Under the pieces are notes generated by a model. That model was not told the origin of the DNA, made no database searches, and saw nothing but the letters and a program-made list of their open reading frames with translations. From CBDFNC01 sp965249895 (GTDB lineage Bacteria > Pseudomonadota > Gammaproteobacteria > Enterobacterales > CBDFNC01), in NCBI GenBank assembly GCA_965249895.1, contig CBDFNC010000005.1:372001-436000 (forward strand): a stretch of 64,000 nucleotides of DNA, written 5' to 3'. Shown here one piece after another: positions 8,162 through 17,428 of this stretch. A program made the position numbers and the translations under genes. Positions within the stretch are counted from its first letter, which is position 1; every line of letters begins with the position of its first letter.

Positions 8162-9207
8162 GTTCAGAACGAACGGAAATCATGAGCCTGATAAATCAGG
8201 CATGTGATTCTGGTGCCAGACAATCAAAAGCCTGTGAAATCATAGGGGTTAGCGCAAAAACATTGCAGCGTTGGAACCAGCCAGGCAATGAGCAAGATGG
8301 GTGGATAGAAGCCTATCGTGAACCAAAAAATAAGCTAACAAAATTGGAGCGCCAGCGTATCATTAAGCTTGTTAATGAGCCTGAGTATGCGAAATTACCA
8401 CCGAACAAAATCGTACCGAAGCTTGTCGATAAAGGGCTATATATTGCCTCAGAGTCAACGTTCTATCGGGTGATGAAGGTACACAATCAGCTAAATCACC
8501 GAGACAAGAGTAAGCCAGTCAGGAAAATACATAAACCTAAAGCCCTGACAGCGACAGAGCCCAATCAAATTTACACTTGGGATATCACCTACTTACCCAC
8601 TGTTGTTAAAGGGATATTTTTATATCTATACTTGGTGATGGATATTTACAGTCGAAAAATCGTTGGCTGGCAGGTATACGAAGAGGAATCGAGTGCATTA
8701 GCGGCAGATCTTATGACTGATATCTGTCAGCGGGAAGGTGTTAAGCGTAACCAGGTGACGCTGCACTCGGACAATGGGAGCCCAATGAAAGGCGCTACGA
8801 TGCTGGCGACCTTGCAGCAACTGGGTGTTATTCCCTCGTTTAGCCGACCTTCGGTGAGTAATGATAACCCCTATTCAGAATCCCTATTTCGTACGTTGAA
8901 ATACCGACCAGAATACCCAGAGCGGCCCTTTAATGATCTACAAGCGGCGCGAAGCTGGGTATGCGGGTTTGTTGAATGGTATAACCATGAACATTTACAT
9001 AGCGGAGTCAAATTTGTTACGCCGCAGCAGCGTCACACAGGTGAAGATGTACACATATTGGCTAAACGAAAACAGGTATACCAAGCAGCAAAATCAAAAA
9101 ATCCAAGCCGCTGGAGTGGTGAAATCAAAAACTGGGATCTGATAACGGAGGTTCACCTTAACCCGGAAAAGAGCAAGACAGAAATTGAGGAAGGTAAGGC
9201 GGCATAA
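8158..9207 (+). CDS. IS3-family transposase OrfB (rve DDE domain)
   Basis: The 349-residue catalytic subunit has an N-terminal HTH_21-like region (SKACEIIGVSAKTLQRW). The integrase core DDE triad is visible as YTWDITYLP (first Asp, residue ~141), LHSDNGSPM (second Asp, ~203) and the E of NPYSESLFRTLKYRPEYP (~242). WYNHEHLHSGVKFVTPQQRH follows as in other IS3 OrfB proteins. The frame is intact, so the element may still be active. Translation can start at the ATG overlapping the orfA stop (ATGA) or by frameshift from orfA. Confidence 0.92.
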   Translation: MSSERTEIMSLINQACDSGARQSKACEIIGVSAKTLQRWNQPGNEQDGWIEAYREPKNKLTKLERQRIIKLVNEPEYAKLPPNKIVPKLVDKGLYIASESTFYRVMKVHNQLNHRDKSKPVRKIHKPKALTATEPNQIYTWDITYLPTVVKGIFLYLYLVMDIYSRKIVGWQVYEEESSALAADLMTDICQREGVKRNQVTLHSDNGSPMKGATMLATLQQLGVIPSFSRPSVSNDNPYSESLFRTLKYRPEYPERPFNDLQAARSWVCGFVEWYNHEHLHSGVKFVTPQQRHTGEDVHILAKRKQVYQAAKSKNPSRWSGEIKNWDLITEVHLNPEKSKTEIEEGKAA

Positions 9208-9263
9208 TTTTAAACTTTAGGCGACAACTACCTTGAAAAACGCCGGTCTTGACCTCGTGCCCG

Positions 9264-10891
9264 ATGAAATTTGAACTGCCCGATATACCTGAAGCCGAAC
9301 AGAGCCCAGTAGTTAAGGAACTGTTGCTGCTTACCGAGCAACTCAGCACACTCAGAAGCAGTAAGAAGCAGTAAGCAGCAGTAAGAAGAGATTGACGTCT
9401 TGAAGGACGAAATCCGGGTGTTTAAGGGAGAGAAAAAGCGGCCAAAGTTTAAGCCCAGCAAGCTTGATGAAAGCACCGATGACGATGCCGGGCAAGGCGA
9501 AACTGCCAATAGCGACGAGGGTAAAGCTAAGAAATGCCGCCGCAATAAAAAAGAGCTGATCATACACCGCGAACAGCGGGTTAAACCGGATAATCTTCCT
9601 GACGGCTCCCGTTTTAAACGGCTACCAGGATTTTGTGGTTCAGGAGCTGGTGATCCGCAACGAGAACGTTCGCTACCGCCTGGAGTGATGGCTCACGCCA
9701 GACGGCCAGTTAGTCACTGGTCAGCTTCCAACATCATTGGAAAATCGCCACTACGGCCCTAACTTGGTGAGTTACCTGCTCTATCAGCATCACCACTGTC
9801 AGGTTACCCAGCCTTTATTATTAGAGCAGCTGCGTGAATGGGAAATTGTTATCTCCGCTGGCCAGTTAAACCGCTTACTTTCCGAGGATAAAGACAGCTT
9901 TCATTCGGAGAAGGACAACTTGCTGGAAGTAGGCCTCAGCGGCTCCGATTACGTTACCGTTGATGACAGTGGTGCGCGTCACCAGGGTAAGAATGGCTAT
10001 GTGACACATATTGGCAACGATTCGTTTGCCTGGTTCAGCTCGACAGAGAGCAAGAGCCGGGTTAATTTTTTAACGTTATTGCAAGGCCACAAAGCCTGTT
10101 ATCGCCTCTCAGAAGATGCGTTTACCTACATGCGCCAGTACAAATTGTCCCAGGCTCAACTGGCCGCATTGGTAGCTTGTCTTGTTATCGAATTTCAGGA
10201 TGAAGAAGCCTGGCAAGCGCAGTTAGAGCAGCTCAATATAAGCAACAAACGACATCATCGCATCGCCACCGAAGGCGCGTTGATGGGGGCTTTGCTGCAC
10301 AAAAGTGACCTTGGGCACCTGGCTATCATCAGTGACGGTGCAGGTCAATTTAATGTGTTTCAGCATGGTCTATGTTGGGTGCATGCAGAGCGCCTCATCC
10401 ACACGCTGATACCAATGAATGCCAACCACAAACAAGCCGTCGAGGAAGTTCGCTCTCAGATATGGGAGCTATATCGGGATCTTAAGTTATACAAGTTGTC
10501 GCCTTGTCCGCAACAAGCAGAAGCATTATCAGCACGTTTCGATGCGATCTTTGAGCAAGAGACAGCTTACGCCACATTGAACTGAAGTTTGTACAGGTTA
10601 CGCCAGCACAAAGCCAAGCTGCTACTGGTGTTGAAACGACCCGAGATCCCGCTGCACACCAATGGCAGTGAAAGTGACATCAGAGATTATGTCAAGAAAC
10701 GAAAAGTCAGCGGAGGGACCCGTAGCGAACTGAGTAGAAGATGCCGGGACACCTTTGCCAGCCTAAAGAAAACGTGCCGAAAGCTGGGGCTCTCATTTTG
10801 GGACTATTTGCATGATCGTCACCACGACAGGCTGCTCCCGCAGTTACCTGAGTTGGTTAAGCAACGATTATCTGGTGCCACACGTTTATGA
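9264..10891 (+). pseudogene. Second IS66-type transposase, decayed (several stops and frameshifts)
   Basis: The reading starts MKFELPDIPEAEQSPVVKELL, a typical TnpC N-terminus. It hits TAA at 9372-9374 in a small (AGCAGTAAG)-like repeat and resumes in another frame as EIDVLKDEIRVFKGEKKRPKF up to SRFK. It then changes frame near 9617 (GYQDFVVQELVIRNENVRYRLE), meets TGA near 9688 and runs open from 9737 to TGA at 10583-10585. The intact middle has YVTVDDSGARHQGKNGYVT (catalytic Asp region), HAERLIH and, after the last stop, the HTNGSESDIRDYVKKRK glutamate region. At least four lesions make it inactive. It is a different lineage from the IS66 copy at 3.6-7.2 kb. Confidence 0.88.
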
Positions 10892-10899
10892 GCAGTTAC
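10890..10899. repeat. Probable right terminal repeat of the decayed IS66-type element
   Basis: GAGCAGTTAC ends at 10899; inward from the end it reads GTAACTGCTC, sharing GTAACT with the ends of the first IS66 copy. No matching left end was found; it was probably lost at the IS3 junction. Confidence 0.55.
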
Positions 10900-10931
10900 C
10901 TTAATTTATAATAACTTATTGACCAGAAACG

Positions 10932-10961
10932 AAAAAGCCCCAACATTTCTGCTAGGGCTTT
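10932..10961 (-). terminator. Terminator after tRNA-Ser
   Basis: On the minus strand, AAAGCCC and GGGCTTT pair across a 14-base loop and are followed by a T run (10932-10936). It lies just downstream of the tRNA 3' end. Confidence 0.75.
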
Positions 10962-10966
10962 AAAGG

Positions 10967-11054
10967 TGGCGGTGAGGGAGGGATTTGAACCCTCGATACG
11001 TTACCGTATACACACTTTCCAGGCGTGCTCCTTCGGCCACTCGGACACCTCACC
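10967..11054 (-). tRNA. tRNA-Ser (anticodon GGA)
   Basis: On the minus strand the acceptor stem pairs GGTGAGG with CCTCACC, followed by discriminator G and an encoded CCA. The anticodon loop is CTGGAAAGT, giving GGA. A long class II variable arm precedes the T-loop GGTTCAAATCC. At 88 nt it is the normal length for tRNA-Ser. It marks the right core boundary of the IS cluster, although no att-like direct repeat of its 3' end was noticed. Confidence 0.95.
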
Positions 11055-11201
11055 AAATATATTGTGGTAACCAGTTATTTCTCTTCGGCTACGGGGAGCG
11101 GATATTAGGGAAACCTCATTCAGAAAGCAACGTTTTTGTCGATTATTTTGAAATAATCTCATATGTGATCAGCAGCGCTACTGAGTATCAACCAAACTGG
11201 C

Positions 11202-12158
11202 TTAGCTTAATTCTTGCTTTAAATAGACCCCTGCCCCCAATAAGCCAGGGTCATCATGAGTCACTATATAAGTGGCGATAGATGCATTAAATGCATTGAA
11301 CCTGCCTTTGCTTTCGAATGCAGAGCGAAAACCACTTGATTTAAAGAATTCGACAAATCGAGGTACGATACCTCCGGCAATATAGACTCCCCCTGTGGTC
11401 CCCATATTTAAGGCTAAGTTACCTCCGAAGCTACCCATCACATCACAGAACACCTCAAGGGCCTGATGACAAATCTTGTCGCTTTGCTCAATGGCGTTTG
11501 TTGATATGCTTGCCGCATCGTTATAAATAGCAGGCCCGTTTTTCATGTCCGCCAATGCCTGGTAAATATTGACCAGGCCAGAGCCCGATAACAAGCGCTC
11601 TACAGATACATGACCAAACTTTTTATGCAAACGCCGCCAGATTTCCATTTCTGTTTCAGAGTTAGGAGCAAAGTCCGCATGCCCCCCTTCCCCGTCCAGG
11701 CTCACCCATTTGCGGCCATCATACATCAGGTGTGACACCCCCAAGCCAGTACCTGGACCGAAAATAGCCTTCGCCGCCAAGTCACCTGCCTCACCTCGGC
11801 CAATTTTAATAAGGTCCTTTTTCTCAATAAACGGTATGGCCAAAGAAATGGCAGTGTAATCATTAATAACAAATAATGTGTCTAACCCTAATGTCTGCTT
11901 AAGCTCTGCTTTAGAAAAAGTCCAACTATGGTTGGTCATTTCTACCCGATCTTTATCAACCGGGCAAGCGATGGCAATAGACAAAGCAACCACAGGCCCA
12001 TTTAGCTCTGCAAAATATAGCCGCAACACATCGCTGATGGTTCCGTGATCTGCGCAGAGATACTTTTTGGTCTGCGATATGCGACCAGTTTCCATATCGT
12101 AACAAGCAAGCCTGATATTCGTGCCGCCTACATCGGCAATAACTGCTAAATGTTCCAT
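11202..12158 (-). CDS. glk: Glucokinase
   Basis: The 318-residue cytosolic enzyme phosphorylates glucose to glucose-6-phosphate with ATP. The N-terminal phosphate-binding motif DVGGTNIRLA (residues 9-18) and the central GPGTGLGVSHL are visible, with a glucose-binding GEGGHADF and a C-terminal GGVYIAGGIVPR. These are all features of the proteobacterial (ROK-unrelated) Glk family. The start is preceded by GAGAGAAC. The gene is divergent from hexR across a 312-bp region that holds a HexR-like palindrome, so it is probably under HexR control together with pykA. Confidence 0.93.
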   Translation of the reverse strand: MEHLAVIADVGGTNIRLACYDMETGRISQTKKYLCADHGTISDVLRLYFAELNGPVVALSIAIACPVDKDRVEMTNHSWTFSKAELKQTLGLDTLFVINDYTAISLAIPFIEKKDLIKIGRGEAGDLAAKAIFGPGTGLGVSHLMYDGRKWVSLDGEGGHADFAPNSETEMEIWRRLHKKFGHVSVERLLSGSGLVNIYQALADMKNGPAIYNDAASISTNAIEQSDKICHQALEVFCDVMGSFGGNLALNMGTTGGVYIAGGIVPRFVEFFKSSGFRSAFESKGRFNAFNASIATYIVTHDDPGLLGAGVYLKQELS

Positions 12159-12470
12159 GTTCTCTCTCGTGATAGTGTTTAGTCAGCACTAATTACCTTA
12201 TGCACCCTCCTTATACTGCGAATTGGATCACATGACGGCGCATATTTAGTAACAAAATGACAAATTCAATAAAAGTGACTATGATAACACCCAATTACGT
12301 AGTCATTTTTCAGATTTCTGAACAGAATTTTAGACCTGGCTCATAGTTTCACGACATACCAGCACTGAGATTCAAGGCTTTCTTGTATAGTTGCCCTGTA
12401 ATTCTCTTACACATCCCTGACTATTGTGTGTAACAGCTGTAAGTTATTTGCATTTAGGTAAATTATAATA
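12159..12470. other. glk-hexR divergent intergenic region
   Basis: This 312-bp AT-rich region must hold the glk and hexR promoters. The one recognisable element is the palindrome at 12397-12411; no small ORF or RNA is supported. Confidence 0.6.
12397..12411. promoter_or_regulatory. Candidate HexR operator
   Basis: TGTAATTCTCTTACA has the TGTA-N7-TACA dyad of the HexR sites described in Shewanella and Pseudomonas, with a few centre mismatches. It lies 60 bp upstream of the hexR start, which suggests autoregulation and control of glk. Confidence 0.55.
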
Positions 12471-13322
12471 ATGAATACCCTGGAAAAGGTTCAAAAAAGT
12501 CTGGATAGTTTTAGCAAGTCTGAGCGAAAGGTAGCAGAAGTCATTATTGCTGCTCCACAAACGGCAATTCATTCCAGCATTGCCGCACTAGCCAAAATGG
12601 CAGATGTGAGTGAACCAACCGTAAACCGTTTCTGTCGCCGCCTTGATACTAAAGGTTTTCCCGACTTTAAACTGCATTTGGCGCAAAGCCTGGCCAACGG
12701 CACCCCATATGTAAACCGCCATGTAGATGAGGACGACGGACCGGAAGCCTATTCCGCGAAGATTTTTGAATCCTCTATGGCATGTTTGGACACGGCAAAA
12801 AACTCCCTCGATATCAGTGCAGTGAATAAGGCAGTGGATATTCTGACCCAAGCAAAGAAAATTTCCTTTTTTGGTTTGGGCGCTTCCTCTTCTGTCGCTC
12901 ACGATGCACTGAACAAGTTTTTTCGCTTTAATATTCCTGTGCAATGTTTCGACGATATCCTGATGCAACGCATGAGCTGCATTAACAGCAGTGACGGTGA
13001 TGTTATCGTGCTTATCTCCCATACCGGCCGGACTAAGTCCCTGGTGGAGATCGCCACACTAGCACGGGAAAACGACGCCACTGTCATCGGAATAACGGCG
13101 AAAGACTCCCCGTTGTCCAAAGAGTGTAGTTTGGTGTTATCTATGGATGTACCTGAAGATACAGACATCTATATGCCAATGGCTTCTCGCCTTGCCCAAT
13201 TGGTACTGATTGACGTACTGGCTACAGGCTTTACGTTGAGACGTGGGATTAAGTTCAGGGAGAACCTGAAAAAGGTAAAAGAGAGTATTAAAGATTCTCG
13301 ATTTGATAAAACTGGATTTTGA
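12471..13322 (+). CDS. hexR: HexR-type RpiR-family transcriptional regulator
   Basis: The 283-residue protein has an N-terminal HTH_6 domain (SKSERKVAEVIIAAP, SIAALAKMADVSEPTVNRFCRRL, residues 15-65) and a C-terminal SIS sugar-phosphate-binding domain (ISFFGLGASSSVAHDA near 139; VIVLISHTGRTKSLVEIA near 188). HexR proteins sense 2-keto-3-deoxy-6-phosphogluconate and control Entner-Doudoroff and lower glycolytic genes. The neighbours glk (divergent) and pykA (downstream) are typical targets, which supports this assignment over other RpiR members. A terminator follows directly. Confidence 0.9.
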   Translation: MNTLEKVQKSLDSFSKSERKVAEVIIAAPQTAIHSSIAALAKMADVSEPTVNRFCRRLDTKGFPDFKLHLAQSLANGTPYVNRHVDEDDGPEAYSAKIFESSMACLDTAKNSLDISAVNKAVDILTQAKKISFFGLGASSSVAHDALNKFFRFNIPVQCFDDILMQRMSCINSSDGDVIVLISHTGRTKSLVEIATLARENDATVIGITAKDSPLSKECSLVLSMDVPEDTDIYMPMASRLAQLVLIDVLATGFTLRRGIKFRENLKKVKESIKDSRFDKTGF

Positions 13323-13328
13323 TCAAAG

Positions 13329-13354
13329 AAGGCTCCGTTTATGGGGCCTTTTTT
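13329..13354 (+). terminator. Terminator after hexR
   Basis: The stem AAGGCTCC / GGGGCCTT has a short loop and a T6 tail and begins 7 bp after the hexR stop. Confidence 0.85.
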
Positions 13355-13625
13355 AATTCTCCAGTATGAATAGCTTTACCTCTCACTTAGTATTGTAACT
13401 AACTTTCAGTTATGAAAAAGCGCTCCATTATTGCCTTAAACAATACAACAGCGACGCGACTTGTAATAAACATCGGTCAGAATTGGACATAGGTACCGGA
13501 AAGAAGCCACCAACCAAGGTGGGGACTTCACTCAGGGATGCAAACTTCACCAATGACATCCAAGCCCGCCAGGCTGCATGTAATGTCCAGGACCGCCAAT
13601 ATTTATATAACCTCGGAGTTTTAAA
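13355..13625 (+). promoter_or_regulatory. pykA leader region with a weak HexR-like site
   Basis: About 270 bp separate the hexR terminator from pykA. TGTAACTAACTTTCA at 13394-13408 resembles the HexR dyad on its left side only. An imperfect CCACC...GGTGG hairpin near 13507-13523 is visible. No leader peptide is supported. The ribosome site is the CCTCGGAG stretch before the ATG. Confidence 0.4.
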
Positions 13626-15062
13626 ATGCCAAGACGTACAAAAATTGTCACTACTTTAGGCCCTGCCACAGATCGCAATAATAACCTGGAAAAAATTATC
13701 CAGAGCGGTGCAAACATGGTGCGTATGAACTTCTCACACGGCTCGCCAGAAGACCATATAAAACGCGCCGATGAGGTAAGGGAAATTGCGACACGCCTGG
13801 GCAAACAGGTGGCAATCCTGGGCGATCTGCAAGGCCCAAAAATACGTGTATCTACCTTTATCGAAGGGAAGATCCAACTGGCAGTCGGTGACACGTTCGT
13901 ACTTGATAGCGATTTACCTAAAGGTGAAGGCAACCAGCAAAGTGTCGGCCTGGATTACAAAGAGTTACCCAACGACGTAGAGCCGGGTGATATCCTGCTG
14001 CTGGATGACGGCCGCGTGCAACTGGAAGTTCAACAGGTCGCCGGAAATGCGGTTCATACCAAAGTCACCATAGGTGGCCCCCTTTCCAATAATAAAGGCA
14101 TCAACAAAAAAGGCGGCGGTCTTTCGGCCGCAGCACTCACCGCAAAAGATAAAAAAGACATAATAACCGCGGCGAAGATAGGTGTGGATTACCTGGCTGT
14201 CTCTTTCCCGAGAAACGGTGAAGATATGCGTTACGCTCGCCAGCTGGCTAAAGAAGCCGGATCCGATGCAAAACTGGTTGCAAAGGTTGAGCGAGCGGAA
14301 GCCGTCGCTACCGACGAAGCCCTGGAGGACATTATCTTAGCTTCCGATGCGGTGATGGTTGCTCGTGGTGACCTTGGTGTTGAAATTGGTGATGCGAACC
14401 TGGTGGGTGTACAGAAGAAAATGATCCGCTCTGCACGTCGCCTGAATCGTGTGGTGATCACCGCCACCCAAATGATGGAATCCATGATCACTGCACCAAT
14501 GCCAACTCGCGCTGAAGTAATGGACGTTGCTAACGCCGTCCTCGATGGTACCGATGCGGTGATGTTATCCGGTGAAACTGCAGCGGGTGACTATCCGGTG
14601 GAAACGGTACAGGCAATGGCTGAAGTCTGCCTTGGCGCCGAAACACACCCAAGCATTAACGTTTCCAATCACAGAATGAGCTATACCTTTGCCTCTGTCG
14701 ACGAAACCATTGCTATGTCGACCATGTACGCGGCCAACCACCTGGAAGGCGTTAAGGCCATAGTCGCACTCACCGAATCTGGGACAACGCCATTGCTGAT
14801 GTCGCGGATCAGCACTGGTTTACCTATTTACGCTTTATCCAAGCACAATAAAACTCTGAACTATTGCGCCCTGTATCGAGGTGTGACACCTGTTTATTTT
14901 GACAGTGGTAGTGAAGACAGCACCAGTAAGATCATTGAGGCTGCGATAGACTGCCTGAAACACCAGGGCCTGGTCTCTGCGGATGATTTGGTCCTATTCA
15001 CTCACGGTGACGCATATACCGAAGGCAGCACCAACACCTGTAAGGTAATTACTGTTTCCTAA
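13626..15062 (+). CDS. pykA: Pyruvate kinase II
   Basis: The 478-residue cytosolic enzyme converts phosphoenolpyruvate and ADP to pyruvate and ATP. Diagnostic segments are RRTKIVTTLGPATD (residues 3-16), MNFSHGSPEDH, DLQGPKIRV, the beta-barrel active site VDYLAVSFPRN, the metal-binding Glu region KVERAEA and the MLSGETAAGDYPVE signature. The C-terminal allosteric domain ends with VLFTHGD. The AMP-activated type II enzyme (PykA) fits the length and the HexR neighbourhood better than PykF. It is monocistronic and convergent with fadE across a strong hairpin. Confidence 0.95.
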   Translation: MPRRTKIVTTLGPATDRNNNLEKIIQSGANMVRMNFSHGSPEDHIKRADEVREIATRLGKQVAILGDLQGPKIRVSTFIEGKIQLAVGDTFVLDSDLPKGEGNQQSVGLDYKELPNDVEPGDILLLDDGRVQLEVQQVAGNAVHTKVTIGGPLSNNKGINKKGGGLSAAALTAKDKKDIITAAKIGVDYLAVSFPRNGEDMRYARQLAKEAGSDAKLVAKVERAEAVATDEALEDIILASDAVMVARGDLGVEIGDANLVGVQKKMIRSARRLNRVVITATQMMESMITAPMPTRAEVMDVANAVLDGTDAVMLSGETAAGDYPVETVQAMAEVCLGAETHPSINVSNHRMSYTFASVDETIAMSTMYAANHLEGVKAIVALTESGTTPLLMSRISTGLPIYALSKHNKTLNYCALYRGVTPVYFDSGSEDSTSKIIEAAIDCLKHQGLVSADDLVLFTHGDAYTEGSTNTCKVITVS

Positions 15063-15071
15063 TTGCAGATA

Positions 15072-15096
15072 CAAAAAACCCCGCTCGCGCGGGGTG
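15072..15096 (-). terminator. Terminator for fadE (possibly bidirectional with pykA)
   Basis: The stem CCCCGC / GCGGGG (15079-15084 and 15089-15094) is followed on the minus strand by TTTTTT. The plus-strand side has only a weak T tract. Confidence 0.85.
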
Positions 15097-15115
15097 TTTA
15101 CCTACTCAGAAACAT

Positions 15116-17398
15116 TTAGGCAGCATGCTCCTGGTGAAAAATGCCTGCCGCTCCTGCTTCGCCTTCGCTAAAAGAATCAACCTGAATGGCCCGCATCCTT
15201 AAGTCGTTTGCGTCGACCAATCGCTGCTTTTCATCTGCAGTGATCACACCCAGTTCAAGCGCTTTCTCGACCAGACTGTCAAATGGCTCCTTACGGGGTA
15301 ATTGGCCGGCTATTTGCGCGCTGACAATCTTCTTCTCAACCTCAACAACATTAAACAAAGCGATAAATGCACGGTCCATCAGACCCGTTGCATCCTTCTC
15401 ACCTTCTCCCGTAAAGCAAAGGTGGGTTAAGCTGTCCCTGTGCTGACCCGGTGTCATCATGGCCTTACAAATATCCATACACACCTGATCTTTTGGCGCT
15501 TTATAGTTAATGCCCCAAGGGAAGATAGTGCGTTTCAATACAGCCGATACCCCTCGGTTACTGAAGTTGGCGAAGAATCCATCGAAGGCATTGCCGATTT
15601 GCTGCAGGTTGTTTTTTAAGCAGTAATGAACAAACGGCATGTCCTCGGCCTGCCGGCCTCTGTCTTCAAACTGTTTTAGGGTCGCGGATGCCAAATACAG
15701 GTGGCTTAACACATCACCTAAACGAGCAGAAATCATTTCCTTACGCTTTAGATCACCGCCAAGGATCATCATGGATACATCCGCACTGAGTGCCAATGCC
15801 TTGCTCATGCGACCTAGCTGCTTGTAATAATCGGCCAGTGGACTGCCAGCCGGCGCTTTATTCAGCTTACCACCTGTCAACCCCTGCCAAAGGGCGCCAA
15901 AGAAGTTACCTGCCCCATACACGATATGTTTAGTCAGCACCTTGTCAAACATATCCAACCCGGTTTCGAAATCCGGCTCGGCCGCTGCTTGCAACTCAGC
16001 AAATACATAGGGATGACAGCGCGTAGCCCCCTGACCAAAGATCATCAGGTTTCTGGTCAGGATATTGGCCCCTTCTACCGTGATGGCAACAGGAATACCG
16101 AAATAGGCGTGACCCAAATAGTTCTGTGGACCCAGCTGGATCCCCTTACCCGCATGGATATCCATGGCATCGTCGATAACTGTCCGTGCCATTTCTGTCA
16201 TATGGTATTTGGCAATGGCCGTGACGATGGCCGGCTTTTCATTTAGATCAAGCCCCGTAGTGGTGAGAGTCCTGGAGGCTTCTAATTGGTAGTTATATCC
16301 GCCGATACGCGCCATGGCTTCCTGGACACCTTCAAACTTACCGATAGACATGCCAAACTGCTTGCGTACATAGGAATATGCCCCTGTCATTCTAGAGGCC
16401 AACTGACCACAAGATGACCCCAGCGCAGGTAGGGAAATACCACGCCCTGCCGATAAACACTCCACCAGCATACGCCAGCCTTTTCCTACATAATCCTGTC
16501 CGCCGATAACCCAATCCATTGGGATAAACACGTCGGTGCCATAGGTTGGGCCATTAGTAAATGCCAGCCCCATAGGCAAGTGGCGGTCACCAATTTCCAC
16601 CCCTTCGTGGCTGGTTGGGATCAGTGCACAGGTAATACCTATATCTTCTTTATCACCCAGTAACTGGTCCGGATCCCTTAGTTTAAACGCCAGGCCTAAT
16701 ACGGTCGCTCGCGGCGCCAGGGTAATATAACGTTTGTTCCAGCTCACTCGAATGCCAAGGACTTCTTTACCCTCGAACATCTGCTTACATACATAACCTG
16801 TATCGGGAATACCGCCCGCATCAGAGCCAGCTTCCGGTCCCGTTAAAGCAAAGCACGGCACGTCCTGACCGTTGGCCAGGCTAGGCAACCAATGATCTTT
16901 TTGCGCCTGAGTTCCGTAATGCATCAGCAGCTCACCCGGGCCTAAGGAGTTAGGCACCATAACTGTGACTGCAAGGGAGAGACTACGACTTGCGATAGTC
17001 GACACTATGGTGGAGTTCGCCAACGCTGAAAATTCTCGACCACCATAGGACTTTGGAATGATAAGGGCAAAGAAACCTTCCGATTTCAGGTAGCTCCAGA
17101 CTTCTTCCGGCAGATCTTTTTGTTCGTGAACAATGGAAAAGTCATCCACCATGTCCAGTAAATGTTTCACCTGATTATCTAGAAAAGCTTGCTCATCCGA
17201 GGTAAGTTGAGGCTTAGGGTATGCGTGCAACTTTTCCCAGTCAGGTGCGCCTTTGAACAATTCGCCGTCCCACCAAACGCCACCGGCTTCCATCGCTTCC
17301 TGTTCGGTGATGGACAAAGGTGGCAGGATTTTTTTGAAAACCTTAAATGCAGGTTTGCTAATTAGTTGCTTTCTCATATTTGCCAGCAAATTACTCAT
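15116..17398 (-). CDS. fadE: Acyl-CoA dehydrogenase FadE
   Basis: The 760-residue flavoprotein catalyses the first step of fatty acid beta-oxidation, forming trans-2-enoyl-CoA. The domains are an N-terminal helical acyl-CoA dehydrogenase part (residues ~75-180), a middle beta domain with CFALTGPEAGSDAG (~195-208), and a C-terminal helical domain with the catalytic Glu region TVEGANILTRNLMIFGQG. A DUF1974 extension specific to FadE forms the last ~280 residues. It lacks the extra N-terminal membrane segment of the E. coli enzyme, as is common in non-enterics. The TetR/PsrA-like gene lies 30 bp upstream on the same strand and could be co-transcribed. Confidence 0.95.
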   Translation of the reverse strand: MSNLLANMRKQLISKPAFKVFKKILPPLSITEQEAMEAGGVWWDGELFKGAPDWEKLHAYPKPQLTSDEQAFLDNQVKHLLDMVDDFSIVHEQKDLPEEVWSYLKSEGFFALIIPKSYGGREFSALANSTIVSTIASRSLSLAVTVMVPNSLGPGELLMHYGTQAQKDHWLPSLANGQDVPCFALTGPEAGSDAGGIPDTGYVCKQMFEGKEVLGIRVSWNKRYITLAPRATVLGLAFKLRDPDQLLGDKEDIGITCALIPTSHEGVEIGDRHLPMGLAFTNGPTYGTDVFIPMDWVIGGQDYVGKGWRMLVECLSAGRGISLPALGSSCGQLASRMTGAYSYVRKQFGMSIGKFEGVQEAMARIGGYNYQLEASRTLTTTGLDLNEKPAIVTAIAKYHMTEMARTVIDDAMDIHAGKGIQLGPQNYLGHAYFGIPVAITVEGANILTRNLMIFGQGATRCHPYVFAELQAAAEPDFETGLDMFDKVLTKHIVYGAGNFFGALWQGLTGGKLNKAPAGSPLADYYKQLGRMSKALALSADVSMMILGGDLKRKEMISARLGDVLSHLYLASATLKQFEDRGRQAEDMPFVHYCLKNNLQQIGNAFDGFFANFSNRGVSAVLKRTIFPWGINYKAPKDQVCMDICKAMMTPGQHRDSLTHLCFTGEGEKDATGLMDRAFIALFNVVEVEKKIVSAQIAGQLPRKEPFDSLVEKALELGVITADEKQRLVDANDLRMRAIQVDSFSEGEAGAAGIFHQEHAA

Positions 17399-17428
17399 CT
17401 TCAGTTCCTCTCAATTCACATTTAATTA

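Larger units (their letters stand above)
7589..9236 (+). mobile_element. IS3-family element, about 1.65 kb
   Basis: The ends are imperfect inverted repeats: TCAGGATAGTTGTCGCCT at 7589-7606 and, inward from the right, TCAAGGTAGTTGTCGCCT (9219-9236), 16 of 18 matching. Two genes in orfA/orfB layout lie between them. The bases outside (GTG on the left, AAA on the right) give no 3-4 bp duplication. The right end abuts the start of a second IS66-type remnant whose own left end is missing. This suggests that the element inserted into or next to that IS and that a deletion or recombination followed. The exact ends could differ by 1-3 bp. Confidence 0.85.

Noticed and set aside
9351..9396. Meaningful tandem repeat (AGCAGTAAG-like)
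   Set aside because: It is a short slippage repeat inside the decayed transposase and explains one of its stops.
9400..9762. Independent 120-codon gene
   Set aside because: Its first part is the displaced N-terminal region of the IS66-type transposase and its last part is out of frame.
10967..11054. tRNA-Ser as an integration site for a genomic island
   Set aside because: The neighbouring accessory DNA is made of ISs; no integrase and no duplicated tRNA 3' end were seen.
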